The notes under the pieces were generated by a model that searched no databases, was not told the DNA's origin, and saw only the letters and a list, made by a program, of their open reading frames with translations. From Methylobacterium sp. J-048 (GTDB taxonomy: Bacteria > Pseudomonadota > Alphaproteobacteria > Rhizobiales > Beijerinckiaceae), in NCBI RefSeq assembly GCF_022829515.1, contig NZ_JAKSYL010000287.1:186001-250000 (forward strand): a stretch of 64,000 bases of DNA, read 5' to 3'. The translations under genes and the position numbers were made by a program. How positions within the stretch are numbered: the first letter of the stretch is position 1; the number at the start of each line of letters is the position of its first letter. Shown piece after piece: positions 24,274 through 33,485 of this stretch.

Positions 24274-25079
24274 GCATCCGTCCGTCGCCGCAGGATTCGA
24301 TCCGCCTGGTCGGCCTGACCCTCGGCTACGACCGGCATCCGGCGGTCCACCACCTGTCCGGAGCCGTCCGCGCCGGCGACCTGCTGGCGCTGGTGGGACC
24401 GAACGGCGCCGGCAAGTCGACCCTGCTCAAGGGGATGGCCGGCGAGATCCGCTGCCTCGAAGGGCAGATCGAGCGCGCCGGCGACCTCGCCTACATGCCC
24501 CAGGCCGACGAGATCGACCGCAGCTTCCCGCTCAGCGTGATGGACCTCGCCGGCATGGGTCTGTGGCGGAAGGCCGGATCCTGGCGCAGCCTCGGGCGGT
24601 GGCGACCGGAGATCGGGGCGGCCCTCGACGCGGTCGGGCTCGGCGGCTTCGAGACGCGCCCGATCAGCACCCTCTCGGGCGGCCAGTTCCGGCGTGCCCT
24701 GTTCGCCCGGCTGATCCTGCAGGATTGCCCGGTGGTGCTCCTCGACGAGCCGTTCACCGGCATCGACAACCGCACCGTGGACGACCTTCTGGCGCTGATC
24801 CGGCTCTGGCACGGCCAGGGCCGCACCATCGTGGCCGCCCTGCACGACCTCGCCCAGGTGCGGGAGCATTTTCCGACGACGCTCCTGCTCGCCCGCGAGG
24901 CCGTGGCCTGGGGACCGACCGCCCGGGTGCTCACGCCGGAGAATCTGGCGCGCGCGCGCAATCTCTCCGAGGCCTGGGACGAGGATGCCGCGGTGTGTGT
25001 CGGCCCCAGGAAGCCCGGGGCTCACGGGCACGACCACGGCCCGGACAGCCATCACCACCACCACGAGGATGCCGCGTGA
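24270..25079 (+). CDS. znuC: Zinc ABC transporter ATP-binding protein ZnuC
   Basis: The product is 269 residues. ABC ATPase motifs are Walker A GPNGAGKSTL (about residues 48-57), Q-loop in YMPQADE, signature LSGGQFRRALFARLIL, Walker B VVLLDEP and the switch His in AALHD. The C-terminal tail is His-rich (HGHDHGPDSHHHHHEDAA), common in zinc and manganese importers. It energises uptake with the permease encoded next (GTGA overlap). The periplasmic binding protein (znuA) is not in the window. Confidence 0.92.
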   Translation: MSIRPSPQDSIRLVGLTLGYDRHPAVHHLSGAVRAGDLLALVGPNGAGKSTLLKGMAGEIRCLEGQIERAGDLAYMPQADEIDRSFPLSVMDLAGMGLWRKAGSWRSLGRWRPEIGAALDAVGLGGFETRPISTLSGGQFRRALFARLILQDCPVVLLDEPFTGIDNRTVDDLLALIRLWHGQGRTIVAALHDLAQVREHFPTTLLLAREAVAWGPTARVLTPENLARARNLSEAWDEDAAVCVGPRKPGAHGHDHGPDSHHHHHEDAA

Positions 25080-25951
25080 TCGATCCGTTCGGGCCGATCC
25101 TCGCGCCGTTCGTGGAGTTCGGCTTCATGCGCCGGGCGCTGGCGGGCTGCCTGGCGCTGTCGGTCTCGGCGCCGCCGGTCGGGGTTTTTCTGACCCTGCG
25201 CCGGATGAGCCTGATGAGCGACGCGATGAGCCACGCGATCCTGCCCGGCGCCGCGGCGGGATTTTTGGTCGCCGGCCTGTCGCTGCCGGCCATGACCCTG
25301 GGCGGGCTGGTCGCCGGTCTGGTCGTGGCCCTGCTCGCCGGCGCCGTCACCCGGGCCACGGTGGTCCGGGAGGATTCCAATCTCGCGGCCTTCTACCTGA
25401 TCTCGCTGGCCGGCGGCGTGCTGCTGGTGTCCTTGCGCGGCTCGCAGATCGACCTGATGCACGTCCTGTTCGGCTCGGTCCTGGCGCTCGACGATGCCGC
25501 CCTGATCCTGCTCGGCGGCATCAGCACGCTGACCCTGGTAGCCCTCGCCGCGATCTACCGGCCGCTGGTCATGGAATGCGTCGATCCGCTGTTCCTGCGC
25601 ACGGTCAGCCGCAGCGGCGGCCCGGTGCATCTCGCGTTCCTGGCGCTGGTGGTGGTGAACCTCGTCGGCGGCTTCCAGGCGCTCGGGACCCTGCTCGCCG
25701 TCGGGCTGATGCTGCTGCCGGCGGTGGCGGCCCGATTCTGGGCGCGCGATCTCGGCGGCCTGATCCCGGTTTCGATGTTGATCGCGGTGATCGCCAGCGT
25801 ATCGGGCCTCAGCCTGTCCTATCACCTCGACCTGCCGAGCGGCCCGGCCATCGTGCTGGCCGCCGGCGCGCTCTACCTCGTCTCGATGCTCACCGGCCCG
25901 CGCGGCGGCCTGCTCCGCCGCCTCATCCGGCCGCGCCACCTCGAGGCGTGA
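25076..25951 (+). CDS. znuB: Zinc ABC transporter permease ZnuB
   Basis: The product is 291 residues from a GTG overlapping the znuC stop. It is an ABC-3 family permease with about eight membrane segments. The family's N-terminal FLTLRRMSLMSDAMSHAILPGAAAGFL is clear, and RAT-like cytoplasmic loops alternate with GALLAVGLMLLPAVAA-type helices. It forms the inner-membrane channel for Zn2+, or a related divalent metal. The gene ends directly against the convergent epimerase gene with no gap. Confidence 0.92.
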   Translation: MIDPFGPILAPFVEFGFMRRALAGCLALSVSAPPVGVFLTLRRMSLMSDAMSHAILPGAAAGFLVAGLSLPAMTLGGLVAGLVVALLAGAVTRATVVREDSNLAAFYLISLAGGVLLVSLRGSQIDLMHVLFGSVLALDDAALILLGGISTLTLVALAAIYRPLVMECVDPLFLRTVSRSGGPVHLAFLALVVVNLVGGFQALGTLLAVGLMLLPAVAARFWARDLGGLIPVSMLIAVIASVSGLSLSYHLDLPSGPAIVLAAGALYLVSMLTGPRGGLLRRLIRPRHLEA

Positions 25952-26815
25952 TCAGGCCTGATCCTTGAGCGCGGCGAGACCCTCGCGGTAGGTCGGATAG
26001 GCCAGCGTGACGCCGAGTTCGTCGCGGATCAGCCGGTTCCGCACGCGTTTGTTCTCGCCGTAGAAGCTGCGCGCCATCGGCGACAGGTCGGCGGTCTCGA
26101 AATCGATCTCGGGCGGCAGCGGCAGGTTGGCGAGCGCCGCGGCGTGCTCGGTGACGGTCTGCGGCGGCGTCGGCTCGTCGTCGGTGACGTTGTAGACAGC
26201 GCCCGGCCGGGGACGGTCCAGCGAGGCCAGCAGCGTCGTCGCGATGTCGTCGACATGGATGCGGTTGAACACCTGGCCCGCCTTCACGATGCGCTGTGAG
26301 CGGCCCTCGCGCAGCTTCACGATCGGATTGCGCCCGGGCCCATAGATGCCCGACAGCCGGAACACCTGCACGGCCTTGCCGGTCCGGGCCCCGAGTTCGA
26401 GCCAGGCCGCCTCGGCCTCGACCCGGATCTTCGACCGGGCGCTGCGCGGCGCGGCCGGCGTGGTCTCGTCGATCCAGGCGCCGCCCTGGTCGCCGTAGAC
26501 GCCGATGGTCGAGAGGTAGCCGATCCAGCCGATCCGGCTCGCCGCGATCGCGTCCGCGTAGCGCCGCAGCACCGGGTCGCCCTGCTCGGAGGGCGGCGCC
26601 GAGACCAGCAGCGCGTCGGTGTCGGCGAGGTCGGCCGCGATCCGGGAATCCTCGGCCTCCGGGCCGAAGGCGCGCAGGGTGAAGCCGGTCTCGGTGGCGA
26701 TGCGCGCGGCCGCCGCCGGATCGGTGACGGTCGCCCGCACCGTCTGGAAGCGGTCGCGCGCCCGCTCGGCGAAACGGTGGCCGGTGAAGCCGAGCCCGAA
26801 GATGAAAAGGTTCAT
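25952..26815 (-). CDS. NAD(P)-dependent epimerase/SDR family protein
   Basis: The product is 287 residues from ATG 26815. It has an N-terminal Rossmann fold (FIFGLGFTGHRFAERA), then IGYLSTIGVYGDQGGAWIDE, RLSGIYGPGRNP, FNRIHVDDIATTL and AVYNVTDDEPT, the pattern of YeeZ-like extended SDR proteins. The YxxxK pair of classical SDRs is not clear. The substrate is unknown. The ATG overlaps the queG stop (ATGA), so it is the third gene of a GST-queG-epimerase run. Confidence 0.8.
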   Translation of the reverse strand: MNLFIFGLGFTGHRFAERARDRFQTVRATVTDPAAAARIATETGFTLRAFGPEAEDSRIAADLADTDALLVSAPPSEQGDPVLRRYADAIAASRIGWIGYLSTIGVYGDQGGAWIDETTPAAPRSARSKIRVEAEAAWLELGARTGKAVQVFRLSGIYGPGRNPIVKLREGRSQRIVKAGQVFNRIHVDDIATTLLASLDRPRPGAVYNVTDDEPTPPQTVTEHAAALANLPLPPEIDFETADLSPMARSFYGENKRVRNRLIRDELGVTLAYPTYREGLAALKDQA

Positions 26816-28002
26816 GCCGCCGATGTCTCGCCGGCCCGGGTTTCCGTCAAGGCGGTGGCGGCGATCCACTCGGCGCGCACGTGCGAATCCGCCTCGCCAA
26901 GCCCATGCCGCCGCTGCAAGGCCCGCACGACGTCCGGCTCCAACAGCCGGCCGCAGGCCCAGACCGCCATGCCGCGCACCAGCGGCGAGTCGTCTTCCAG
27001 GCGTGCGATTGCGCTATCCGCCAGCTGGACATCGCCGGAATTGCCGACCGCGATCATCACATTCCGAAGAAACCGGTCCCGGCCGGTACGCTTCACCGGC
27101 GTGCCGGCGAACAGTTTTCGGAAGGAGGCATCGTCGAGCTCCGCGAGATCGGCCAGCGCCGGCGCTTCGAGATCGGCCCGGGCGGCCAGCCGGCTATCGG
27201 CGGCTGTGCGGGCGAACTTGTTCCAGGGGCAGACCGCCAGGCAATCGTCGCAGCCGAACACCCGATTGCCGATCGCCGCCCGGAATTCTTCCGCGATCGG
27301 CCCGGCATGCTCGATGGTCAGGTACGAGATGCAGCGCCGGGCATCGAGACGGTAGGGTGCCGGAAAGGCGTCGGTCGGACAGATGTCGAGGCAGGCCCGG
27401 CAGGAGCCGCAATGGCCGCGCCCGGGTTCGTCCGGCTCCAACTCGGCGCTGGTGTAGATCGCCCCCAGCAGCAGCCAGTTGCCGTGCTCCCGGGACAGCA
27501 GCACCGTGTGCTTGCCCTGCCAGCCGAGCCCGGCGGCCTCGGCCAGGGTCTTCTCCATCACCGGGGCGGTGTCGCAGAAGACCTTCACCCGGACGTCGCC
27601 CTTGGCCGACAGGTAGCCGCCGAGCTCCTTGAGCTTGCCTTTCAAAACTTCGTGATAGTCCCGGCGGCGGGCATAGGCTGCGATGGCACCGCGATCCGTC
27701 CGGGCCACGAGATCGAGGGGATCGTCGTCCGGCCGGTAGCTCATGGCGAGCACCAGGATGCTGCGGAGGCCGGGCCACAGGCCGACCGGGCTGGCGCGCT
27801 GGTCGGCGCGCTCGTCCATCCAGTCCATCGTGCCGTGGGCGCCCTCGGCGAGCCACGCCGTCAGGCGGCCCGGCAGATCCGGCAGGCGGTCGGGCCGGGT
27901 GACCCGCAGCCCGCAGAAGCCGAGATGCTGCGCCCGCGCCTCGACGAGGCGACGCAGGTCGGCGCCGAAATAGGTCCGTCTTGGGCTCAGACTGGGGCTC
28001 AG
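26812..28002 (-). CDS. queG: Epoxyqueuosine reductase QueG
   Basis: The product is about 396 residues if it starts at the CTG at 28002. QueG reduces epoxyqueuosine to queuosine in tRNA anticodons with cobalamin and two 4Fe-4S clusters. Motifs are HGTMDWMDE, VKVFCDTAPVMEKTLAEAAGLGWQGKH, CGSCRACLDICPTDAF and CDDCLAVCPWNKF; a C-terminal HEAT-like tail follows. No ATG, GTG or TTG occurs in frame between the end of the upstream GST gene and the ATG of TMDWM (27828), which is too far inside the fold. The other option is ATG 28128, inside the GST gene. The CTG overlaps the GST stop by 4 nt, like the usual ATGA. Confidence 0.9.
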   Translation of the reverse strand: MSPSLSPRRTYFGADLRRLVEARAQHLGFCGLRVTRPDRLPDLPGRLTAWLAEGAHGTMDWMDERADQRASPVGLWPGLRSILVLAMSYRPDDDPLDLVARTDRGAIAAYARRRDYHEVLKGKLKELGGYLSAKGDVRVKVFCDTAPVMEKTLAEAAGLGWQGKHTVLLSREHGNWLLLGAIYTSAELEPDEPGRGHCGSCRACLDICPTDAFPAPYRLDARRCISYLTIEHAGPIAEEFRAAIGNRVFGCDDCLAVCPWNKFARTAADSRLAARADLEAPALADLAELDDASFRKLFAGTPVKRTGRDRFLRNVMIAVGNSGDVQLADSAIARLEDDSPLVRGMAVWACGRLLEPDVVRALQRRHGLGEADSHVRAEWIAATALTETRAGETSAA

Positions 28003-28691
28003 AAATCCAGATCCGCGTAATGGGCCGCCGGCGGCATGCCGGCCACCCGGTCGGCCAGCAGCCCCCGGAACGAGGGCCGCGACTTGACCCGAGCATACCA
28101 GTTGCGGGCCATCTCGTCCTCGTCCCACGGGACGTCGCCCAGGTAGTCGGCGCAGGAGAGGTGGGCCGCCGCCGCGAGATCGGCATAGGTCAGGTTGTCG
28201 CCGGCGAGCCAGCGCCGCCGCGCGATCAGGTAGCCGATATATTTGAGGTGGTAGCGCACGTTGGTCCGCGCCGCCCGGATCGCGTTCATGTCCGGCGGGC
28301 CCCCGCCCTCATGGGCCGACATGAAGCGCTTCGAGATCTTCTCGTTGACCAGGTAGCCGGTCACCTCCGAGTCGAACTTGATCAGGAACCAGTCGAGCAG
28401 GCGCCGGACCTCGACCCGCTCCACCGTGTCGTCCGGCAGCATCCTTCGCCCGGAAAGCCCAAGGCCCCGGGTCTCATCCAGGTATTCGGCGATGACCCCG
28501 GCGCCCGGCACCACAAGGCCGGTCTGCTCCAGCAGAACCGGCGTCGACCCGGCCGGATTGATCAGCATAAAATCGTCCCGGCGCTCCCAGGGGCGCTCCT
28601 CGAACAGCGTCGGTTCCAGGCCCATCTCGGCCAGCACGAGACGGATGAACCGGGAATTCGCGCAGAAGGGGAAGTGGTAGAGGGTCGCCAT
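27999..28691 (-). CDS. Glutathione S-transferase family protein
   Basis: The product is 230 residues. The N-terminal thioredoxin-like domain (TLYHFPFCANSRFIRLVLAEMG, with INPAGSTPVLLE, the cis-Pro loop) is followed by an all-helical C-terminal domain with WLAGDNLTYADLAAAAHLSC, the GST N-capping motif. It is a cytosolic protein with unknown substrate. It is first in a run with queG and the epimerase; the functional link is not obvious. Confidence 0.87.
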   Translation of the reverse strand: MATLYHFPFCANSRFIRLVLAEMGLEPTLFEERPWERRDDFMLINPAGSTPVLLEQTGLVVPGAGVIAEYLDETRGLGLSGRRMLPDDTVERVEVRRLLDWFLIKFDSEVTGYLVNEKISKRFMSAHEGGGPPDMNAIRAARTNVRYHLKYIGYLIARRRWLAGDNLTYADLAAAAHLSCADYLGDVPWDEDEMARNWYARVKSRPSFRGLLADRVAGMPPAAHYADLDF

Positions 28692-28944
28692 TGGCCGTCA
28701 GGACTGCTCGGTCTGACGGCGCGGCCAGTCCCGCGCCGGTCGTCGGCCCAGGCGCGCAGGACTTCGGCGCGCAGGACTTCAAAGCGAGCGTTATTGCTCG
28801 ATCGTTGCCGAGCCCTTAACACGCGCGGCCTGTTCCGGTAACTGCCCGTCAACCCTGATGGGCGATGCCTCCGGGCGCAATTTCCCAATGGCGCGCGACG
28901 CACCCGAACCGGGCGGTCGCGCGCCCGCGGCGCGAGGCTCGACA

Positions 28945-29748
28945 ATGGATCCGGTAAGCATCGGCAAGGCGGTCCTGCTCGCCCTCGTGGAGGGCGCGAC
29001 CGAGTTCATCCCGGTCTCGTCCACCGGGCATCAGCTCCTGGTCGGCCACTTCATCGGCTTCCACTCGCCCAACAACACCTTCGAGGTGCTGATCCAGCTC
29101 GGGGCGATCCTGGCGATCCTGGCGGTGTATTTCCGCAGGCTGATCGGCATCGCCACGGCGCTGCCGACCAACCCGCAGGCTCGCCGCTTCGTGATCGGCA
29201 TCCTGGTGGCGTTCCTGCCGGCCGCGATCATCGGCGGCCTCTTCTCGAAGGTGATCAAGGCCTACCTGTTCAACCCGTGGATCGTGTGCGCGACCCTGGT
29301 GGCCGGCGGACTGGTGCTGCTCGTCATCGACGACACCGACCTCGAGGTGAAGAAGACCGACGTCTACGACTTCACCCTGCCGATGGACCTGAAGATCGGC
29401 ATCTTCCAGTGCCTCGCCATGATCCCGGGCGTGTCGCGCTCCGGCGCCACCATCGTCGGCGCGATGCTGATGGGCGCCGACAAGCGCTCCGCCACCGAGT
29501 TCTCGTTCTACCTGGCGATGCCGACCATGGCCGGCGCCTTCGCCAAGGACCTGTTCGACAACTATAAATTCCTGTCGAGCAACGATGTCGGCCTGATCGT
29601 GATCGGGTTCGTCGTGTCGTTCATCTCGGCCCTGTTCGTGGTCCGGGTGCTGCTCGACTACGTTTCGCGCCACGGCTTCCGGCTGTTCGCTTGGTGGCGA
29701 ATCATCGTCGGCGCCCTCGGCTTCGCCGGGCTGATCATTCTCGGATAA
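28945..29748 (+). CDS. uppP: Undecaprenyl-diphosphatase UppP (BacA)
   Basis: The product is 267 residues from ATG 28945; upstream ATGs give a low-complexity extension. It is an integral membrane enzyme that recycles undecaprenyl pyrophosphate to the monophosphate for peptidoglycan and polysaccharide synthesis. Both signature motifs are present: EGATEFIPVSSTGH (about residues 15-28) and MIPGVSRSGATI (about 160-171). It has about eight membrane segments and stands alone between divergent and downstream genes. Confidence 0.95.
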   Translation: MDPVSIGKAVLLALVEGATEFIPVSSTGHQLLVGHFIGFHSPNNTFEVLIQLGAILAILAVYFRRLIGIATALPTNPQARRFVIGILVAFLPAAIIGGLFSKVIKAYLFNPWIVCATLVAGGLVLLVIDDTDLEVKKTDVYDFTLPMDLKIGIFQCLAMIPGVSRSGATIVGAMLMGADKRSATEFSFYLAMPTMAGAFAKDLFDNYKFLSSNDVGLIVIGFVVSFISALFVVRVLLDYVSRHGFRLFAWWRIIVGALGFAGLIILG

Positions 29749-29844
29749 CAACCCTCAGCCGTGGGGCGATTGCCTCCGGGCGAGCGGCGTGCGAGGCACG
29801 TCCCTGAAAGCGGTGCACAAGACGCCGCGCCCAGGGGCGTTCCG

Positions 29845-31725
29845 ATGGAAGACACTAAGCTTGCCGACCTGTTCGAGCCCGCCGACCGGGCGCGCTGGCT
29901 CGGCCTCGTCGAGGGTGTCCTGAAGGGCGCCGATTTCGAGAAGCGGCTGGTCTCCCGGACGAGCGACGGCCTGCGGATCGAGCCGCTCTACGAGCGCGCT
30001 GAGCCTACAGCCCAGCCGTTCCGCGAGCCGGGACCCTGGCGGGTTTCGCAGCGAGTGGACCATCCCGAGATCGCCGTCGCGAACACACAGGCGATGACCG
30101 ACCTCGAGGGCGGCGCCGACGCGCTGGCCCTGGTCTTTGCCGGGTCGGCCAGCGCCCGGGGCTACGGTCTGACGGTCCAGAGCGTCGAGGATCTCGACGC
30201 TCTGCTCAAAGGCGTGATGCTGCCGCTGATCGCGCTGCGCATCGACGCCGGCGGGCGCGGCCTCGAAGTCGCCGGCCTGGTGAAGGCCCTGGCAGGGCGG
30301 CGCGGCGAAGACCTGTCGACATACGATCTCGACCTCGGCATCGATCCGGTCGGGACGCTCGCCGCCACCGGCAGCCTCGGCGCGGTCTGGAGCGAGATCG
30401 CCCCGCGGCTGGCCGCCACCGTCTCGGATCTCGAAGCGGCCGGCTTCACCGGCCGGGCGCTCCTGGCCGACGGGCGCCCCTACCACGAGGCTGGGGCCGG
30501 CGAGGCGGCGGAACTGGCCGCTGTGCTGTCCACCGCGGTCACCTACCTGCGCGCCCTGGAGGCCGCCGGCCACGACCTCGCCACCGCCCGCGACCGGATC
30601 TCCGTGCTGCTCGCCGCCGATGCCGACGAGTTCGTCACGATCGCGAAGTTCCGTGCCCTGCGGCGGCTCTGGGCCCGGATCGAGCAGGCCTGCGGGCTGG
30701 ATCCGAAGCCCCTGCGCCTCCACGCCGAGACCACGTGGCGGATGACGGCCCGGCGCGACCCGTTCGTGAACATTCTGCGCACCGGCATGGCCGCCGCGTC
30801 GGCGGGGATGGGCGGCGCCGATACGATCACGATCCTGCCTTACACCCAGGCCCTCGGCCTGCCCGACGCCTTCGCCCGGCGGGTGGCGCGCAACAGCCAG
30901 ATCGTCCTTCTGGAGGAATCGCACCTCGCCCGGGTCAGCGATCCGGCCGCCGGCGCGGGCGGGTTCGAGACCCTGACCGCCCAGCTCACCGAGGCGGCCT
31001 GGGAGGCGTTCCAGGCGATTGAGGCCGAGGGCGGCATCGTCGCCTCGCTCAGCGTCGGCAAGCTGCAGCGGCGCATCGAGGTGACCCGCGAAGCCCGGGC
31101 CAAGGCCGTGGCGACCCGCCGCGAGCCGCTGACCGGCGCGAGCGAGTTCCCGAATCTCACGGAGAAGCCGGTCACCGTTCTCGACGTGAAGCCGGTGGCC
31201 TTCGGACCCGGCTCGAATTTCGGCTCCGGCTCGGCGGTCGCCTGCGACGCGCTGCCCTCGATCCGTCTGGCAGAGCCCTTCGAGGCGCTGCGCGACGCCT
31301 CCGACGCCTACCTCGCCAAGACCGGGCGGCGGCCGGCCGTGTTCCTCGCCAATCTCGGCTCGGTCTCGGCGTTCAACGCCCGGGCGACCTTCGCGGCGAA
31401 CGCCTTCGCGGCCGGCGGGATCGAGGCCGTGTCGAACGACGGCTTCACGGATCCGGCCGCCCTGGCGGCGGCGTTCCGCGAATCCGGCGCTGCAATCGTC
31501 TGCATCTGCTCCACCGACGCGATCTACGCCGACCATGCCGTGGCGGCCGCGGCGGCGCTGAAACAGGCAGGCGCCGGCACGATTTACCTCGCCGGCAAAC
31601 CGACGGATCTGCTCGATCCGTTGAAGGCAGCGGGCGTGCACGCGTTCCTGCATGCCGGTTGCGATCTGGTCGCCCTGCTCAACGAGGCGCTTCGGGCAGC
31701 CATGCGAGCCCCCGCGACCCACTAA
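29845..31725 (+). CDS. mcmB: Methylmalonyl-CoA mutase small (beta) subunit
   Basis: The product is 626 residues from ATG 29845, after AGGGGCG. The TIM-barrel part contains TTWRMTARRDPFVNILRTGMAAASAGMGGADTITILPY and GGFETLTAQLTEAAWEAFQAIE. The C-terminal flavodoxin-like domain lacks the DxHxxG cobalamin-ligand motif, as expected for the non-catalytic small subunit, which pairs with a B12-binding large subunit elsewhere. The enzyme interconverts methylmalonyl-CoA and succinyl-CoA, a step of the ethylmalonyl-CoA pathway and of propionate use. It lies 9.6 kb from the cobalamin genes. Confidence 0.92.
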   Translation: MEDTKLADLFEPADRARWLGLVEGVLKGADFEKRLVSRTSDGLRIEPLYERAEPTAQPFREPGPWRVSQRVDHPEIAVANTQAMTDLEGGADALALVFAGSASARGYGLTVQSVEDLDALLKGVMLPLIALRIDAGGRGLEVAGLVKALAGRRGEDLSTYDLDLGIDPVGTLAATGSLGAVWSEIAPRLAATVSDLEAAGFTGRALLADGRPYHEAGAGEAAELAAVLSTAVTYLRALEAAGHDLATARDRISVLLAADADEFVTIAKFRALRRLWARIEQACGLDPKPLRLHAETTWRMTARRDPFVNILRTGMAAASAGMGGADTITILPYTQALGLPDAFARRVARNSQIVLLEESHLARVSDPAAGAGGFETLTAQLTEAAWEAFQAIEAEGGIVASLSVGKLQRRIEVTREARAKAVATRREPLTGASEFPNLTEKPVTVLDVKPVAFGPGSNFGSGSAVACDALPSIRLAEPFEALRDASDAYLAKTGRRPAVFLANLGSVSAFNARATFAANAFAAGGIEAVSNDGFTDPAALAAAFRESGAAIVCICSTDAIYADHAVAAAAALKQAGAGTIYLAGKPTDLLDPLKAAGVHAFLHAGCDLVALLNEALRAAMRAPATH

Positions 31726-31759
31726 GACGACCACCAACCTGCCTGCCCCGACCATCGTC

Positions 31760-32149
31760 ATGACTCGACACCGTTTCGGGTGCCTGATCGGCGCCGCCCT
31801 GATCCTCGGATGCGCGATCCCCGCGGCGGCTGTGCCGCGGGGCGTCCCGATCCCGGACCGGTTCGACGGCACCTGGAGCGTCGAGATCCTCACCGAAGCC
31901 GGGGCCTGCGACCGGACCTATCGCTATCCGGTGCGGATCGAGCACGGGCAGGCCCGGTTCATCGGCACCGCCTTCGTCGTGCAGGGCAGCGTCGCCCGCA
32001 ACGGCATCGTGCGCGGCTCGATCGCCAGTGGCATCGCCACCGCGGACGTCGCCGGCCGCCTCGGCGCGAACGGGTTTGGGACCGGCACCTGGGTCGCTTC
32101 CGGCGCCGTCGCATGCCGCGGCCGCTGGCAGGCCGAGCGGCGCGGCTGA
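31760..32149 (+). CDS. Small secreted hypothetical protein
   Basis: The product is 129 residues starting with a signal peptide (CLIGAALILGCAIPAAAVP). The mature part, FDGTWSVEILTEAGACDRTYRYPVRIEHGQARFIGTAFVVQGSVARNGIVRGSI, looks like a small beta-barrel with two Cys that could form a disulfide. This pattern is seen in many rhizobial periplasmic proteins of unknown function. It starts 34 nt after the mutase subunit. No function is assigned. Confidence 0.7.
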   Translation: MTRHRFGCLIGAALILGCAIPAAAVPRGVPIPDRFDGTWSVEILTEAGACDRTYRYPVRIEHGQARFIGTAFVVQGSVARNGIVRGSIASGIATADVAGRLGANGFGTGTWVASGAVACRGRWQAERRG

Positions 32150-32274
32150 CGCGGTCGCGAAATGGTCTGCATGTTGCCCGAGATCGGGCGGGTGCAGCGC
32201 GCCCTCAGCCCCGATCCCGACGCAATCATGAGCGCATGCTGAACGCCGTTCGGACATCCGACGAGGCCGCCCGC

Positions 32275-32721
32275 ATGAAGTCCACGATCCTCGCCACCTT
32301 CGCCATCCTCGCGCTCGCCACGACGGCGCAGGCCCGTCCCCATCGGCATCCGGCCGCTCCCGTGGTGAACCAGGCGGAAGCCGAGAAGGTCCTGAGCCCC
32401 TTGCGGCAGGCGGCGACGGAATGCTTCGCCGAGACGGTGCTGGCGAACCCGAAAGCGACGGCCGAGGCGCGGGCCGGCCATTGGTACGAGGCGGTGGGCA
32501 TCACCGGCTTCCTGTGCCGTCCGGAAGTCGCCGCAATGATCCAGGCCCACGATCGGATCTACGGAGCCAAGACCGGCGAGCGGTACTTCAAGGGCGCCTA
32601 CGCCAAGCATCTCGACCAGCAGCTCGCCGAGCATCTGCAGCCGATGCTGGCCCACAAGGCCGTGGCCAGCGCCGAGCCGCCGCCCGAGAAGATCACCGAC
32701 GGCGACGCCCCGGCGAACTGA
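32275..32721 (+). CDS. Small secreted hypothetical protein
   Basis: The product is 148 residues from ATG 32275, which begins a signal peptide (STILATFAILALATTAQA); an in-frame ATG at 32236 is less likely. The mature part starts His/Pro-rich (RPHRHPAAP), then is helical with two Cys (ECFAETVL and GFLCRPEV). It has no recognised domain. It is probably transcribed with its neighbours on the same strand. Confidence 0.65.
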   Translation: MKSTILATFAILALATTAQARPHRHPAAPVVNQAEAEKVLSPLRQAATECFAETVLANPKATAEARAGHWYEAVGITGFLCRPEVAAMIQAHDRIYGAKTGERYFKGAYAKHLDQQLAEHLQPMLAHKAVASAEPPPEKITDGDAPAN

Positions 32722-32756
32722 CCCGGCGCAGCGCCTTCCCGGTCGAGGAGAGGGCG

Positions 32757-33476
32757 ATGTCCTACGAGCTGCATTACTGGCCGATGATCCAGGGGCGCGG
32801 CGAGTTCGTCCGCCTCGCCCTCGAGGAAGCCGGCGCCAACTACGTCGATGTCGCGCGCCGAGACGATGAGGCCGGCGGCATAGAGCCGATGCTCGACCGC
32901 CTCTCCGATCCCGCAAATCCGCGCCCGCCCTTCGCGCCGCCGTTTCTGCGCGATGGTGCTGTCGTGATCGGCCAGAGTTCAGCGATCCTGCTGTATCTCG
33001 GGCCGCGGCTCAGCCTCGTCGGTAATTCCGAGCCGGACCGGATCTGGACGCACCAACTCCAGCTCACCGTCGCGGATGCGGTGGACGAAGCGCACGACAC
33101 TCATCACCCCCTCGGCGTCGGCCTATACTACGCGGACCAGAAGCCGGAGGCGCTGCGCCGCGCGGAGGGGTTTCGCCATGAGCGCATCCCCAAGTTCCTC
33201 GGCTATTTCGAGCGCGTGCTGACGGCCAATGGCGGCGCGCATCTGGTTGGCGCAGAGCTGTCCTACGCCGACCTGTCCCTGTTCCAGCTCGTCGCCGGTC
33301 TGCGCTACGCCTTCCCGAAGGCATCCGCGGTGGCCCTGCGCGACGCGCCCCATGTCGCGCGGCTGCACGAAGCGGTGGCACAGCGTCCGCGCATCGCCGC
33401 CTATCTCGCGAGCGACCGGCGTATCCCATTCAACGAGGACGGGATTTTTCGCCGATATCCGGAGCTCGACGGCTGA
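32757..33476 (+). CDS. Glutathione S-transferase family protein
   Basis: The product is 239 residues. The N-terminus ELHYWPMIQGRGEFVRLALEEAG, with PPFLRDGAVVIGQSSAILLYLG, resembles sigma-class-like GSTs (Tyr near the N-terminus, QSxAI glutathione motif). The C-terminal half has LVGAELSYADLSLFQLVAGL. The gene starts 35 nt after the small secreted protein gene and converges on the kinase/phosphatase gene 9 nt away. The substrate is unknown. Confidence 0.85.
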   Translation: MSYELHYWPMIQGRGEFVRLALEEAGANYVDVARRDDEAGGIEPMLDRLSDPANPRPPFAPPFLRDGAVVIGQSSAILLYLGPRLSLVGNSEPDRIWTHQLQLTVADAVDEAHDTHHPLGVGLYYADQKPEALRRAEGFRHERIPKFLGYFERVLTANGGAHLVGAELSYADLSLFQLVAGLRYAFPKASAVALRDAPHVARLHEAVAQRPRIAAYLASDRRIPFNEDGIFRRYPELDG

Positions 33477-33485
33477 ACCACCCAA

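Noticed and set aside
29755..31893. 712-codon open frame on the minus strand
   Set aside because: It is antisense to the methylmalonyl-CoA mutase subunit, with low-complexity Arg/Gly/Glu composition and no motif.
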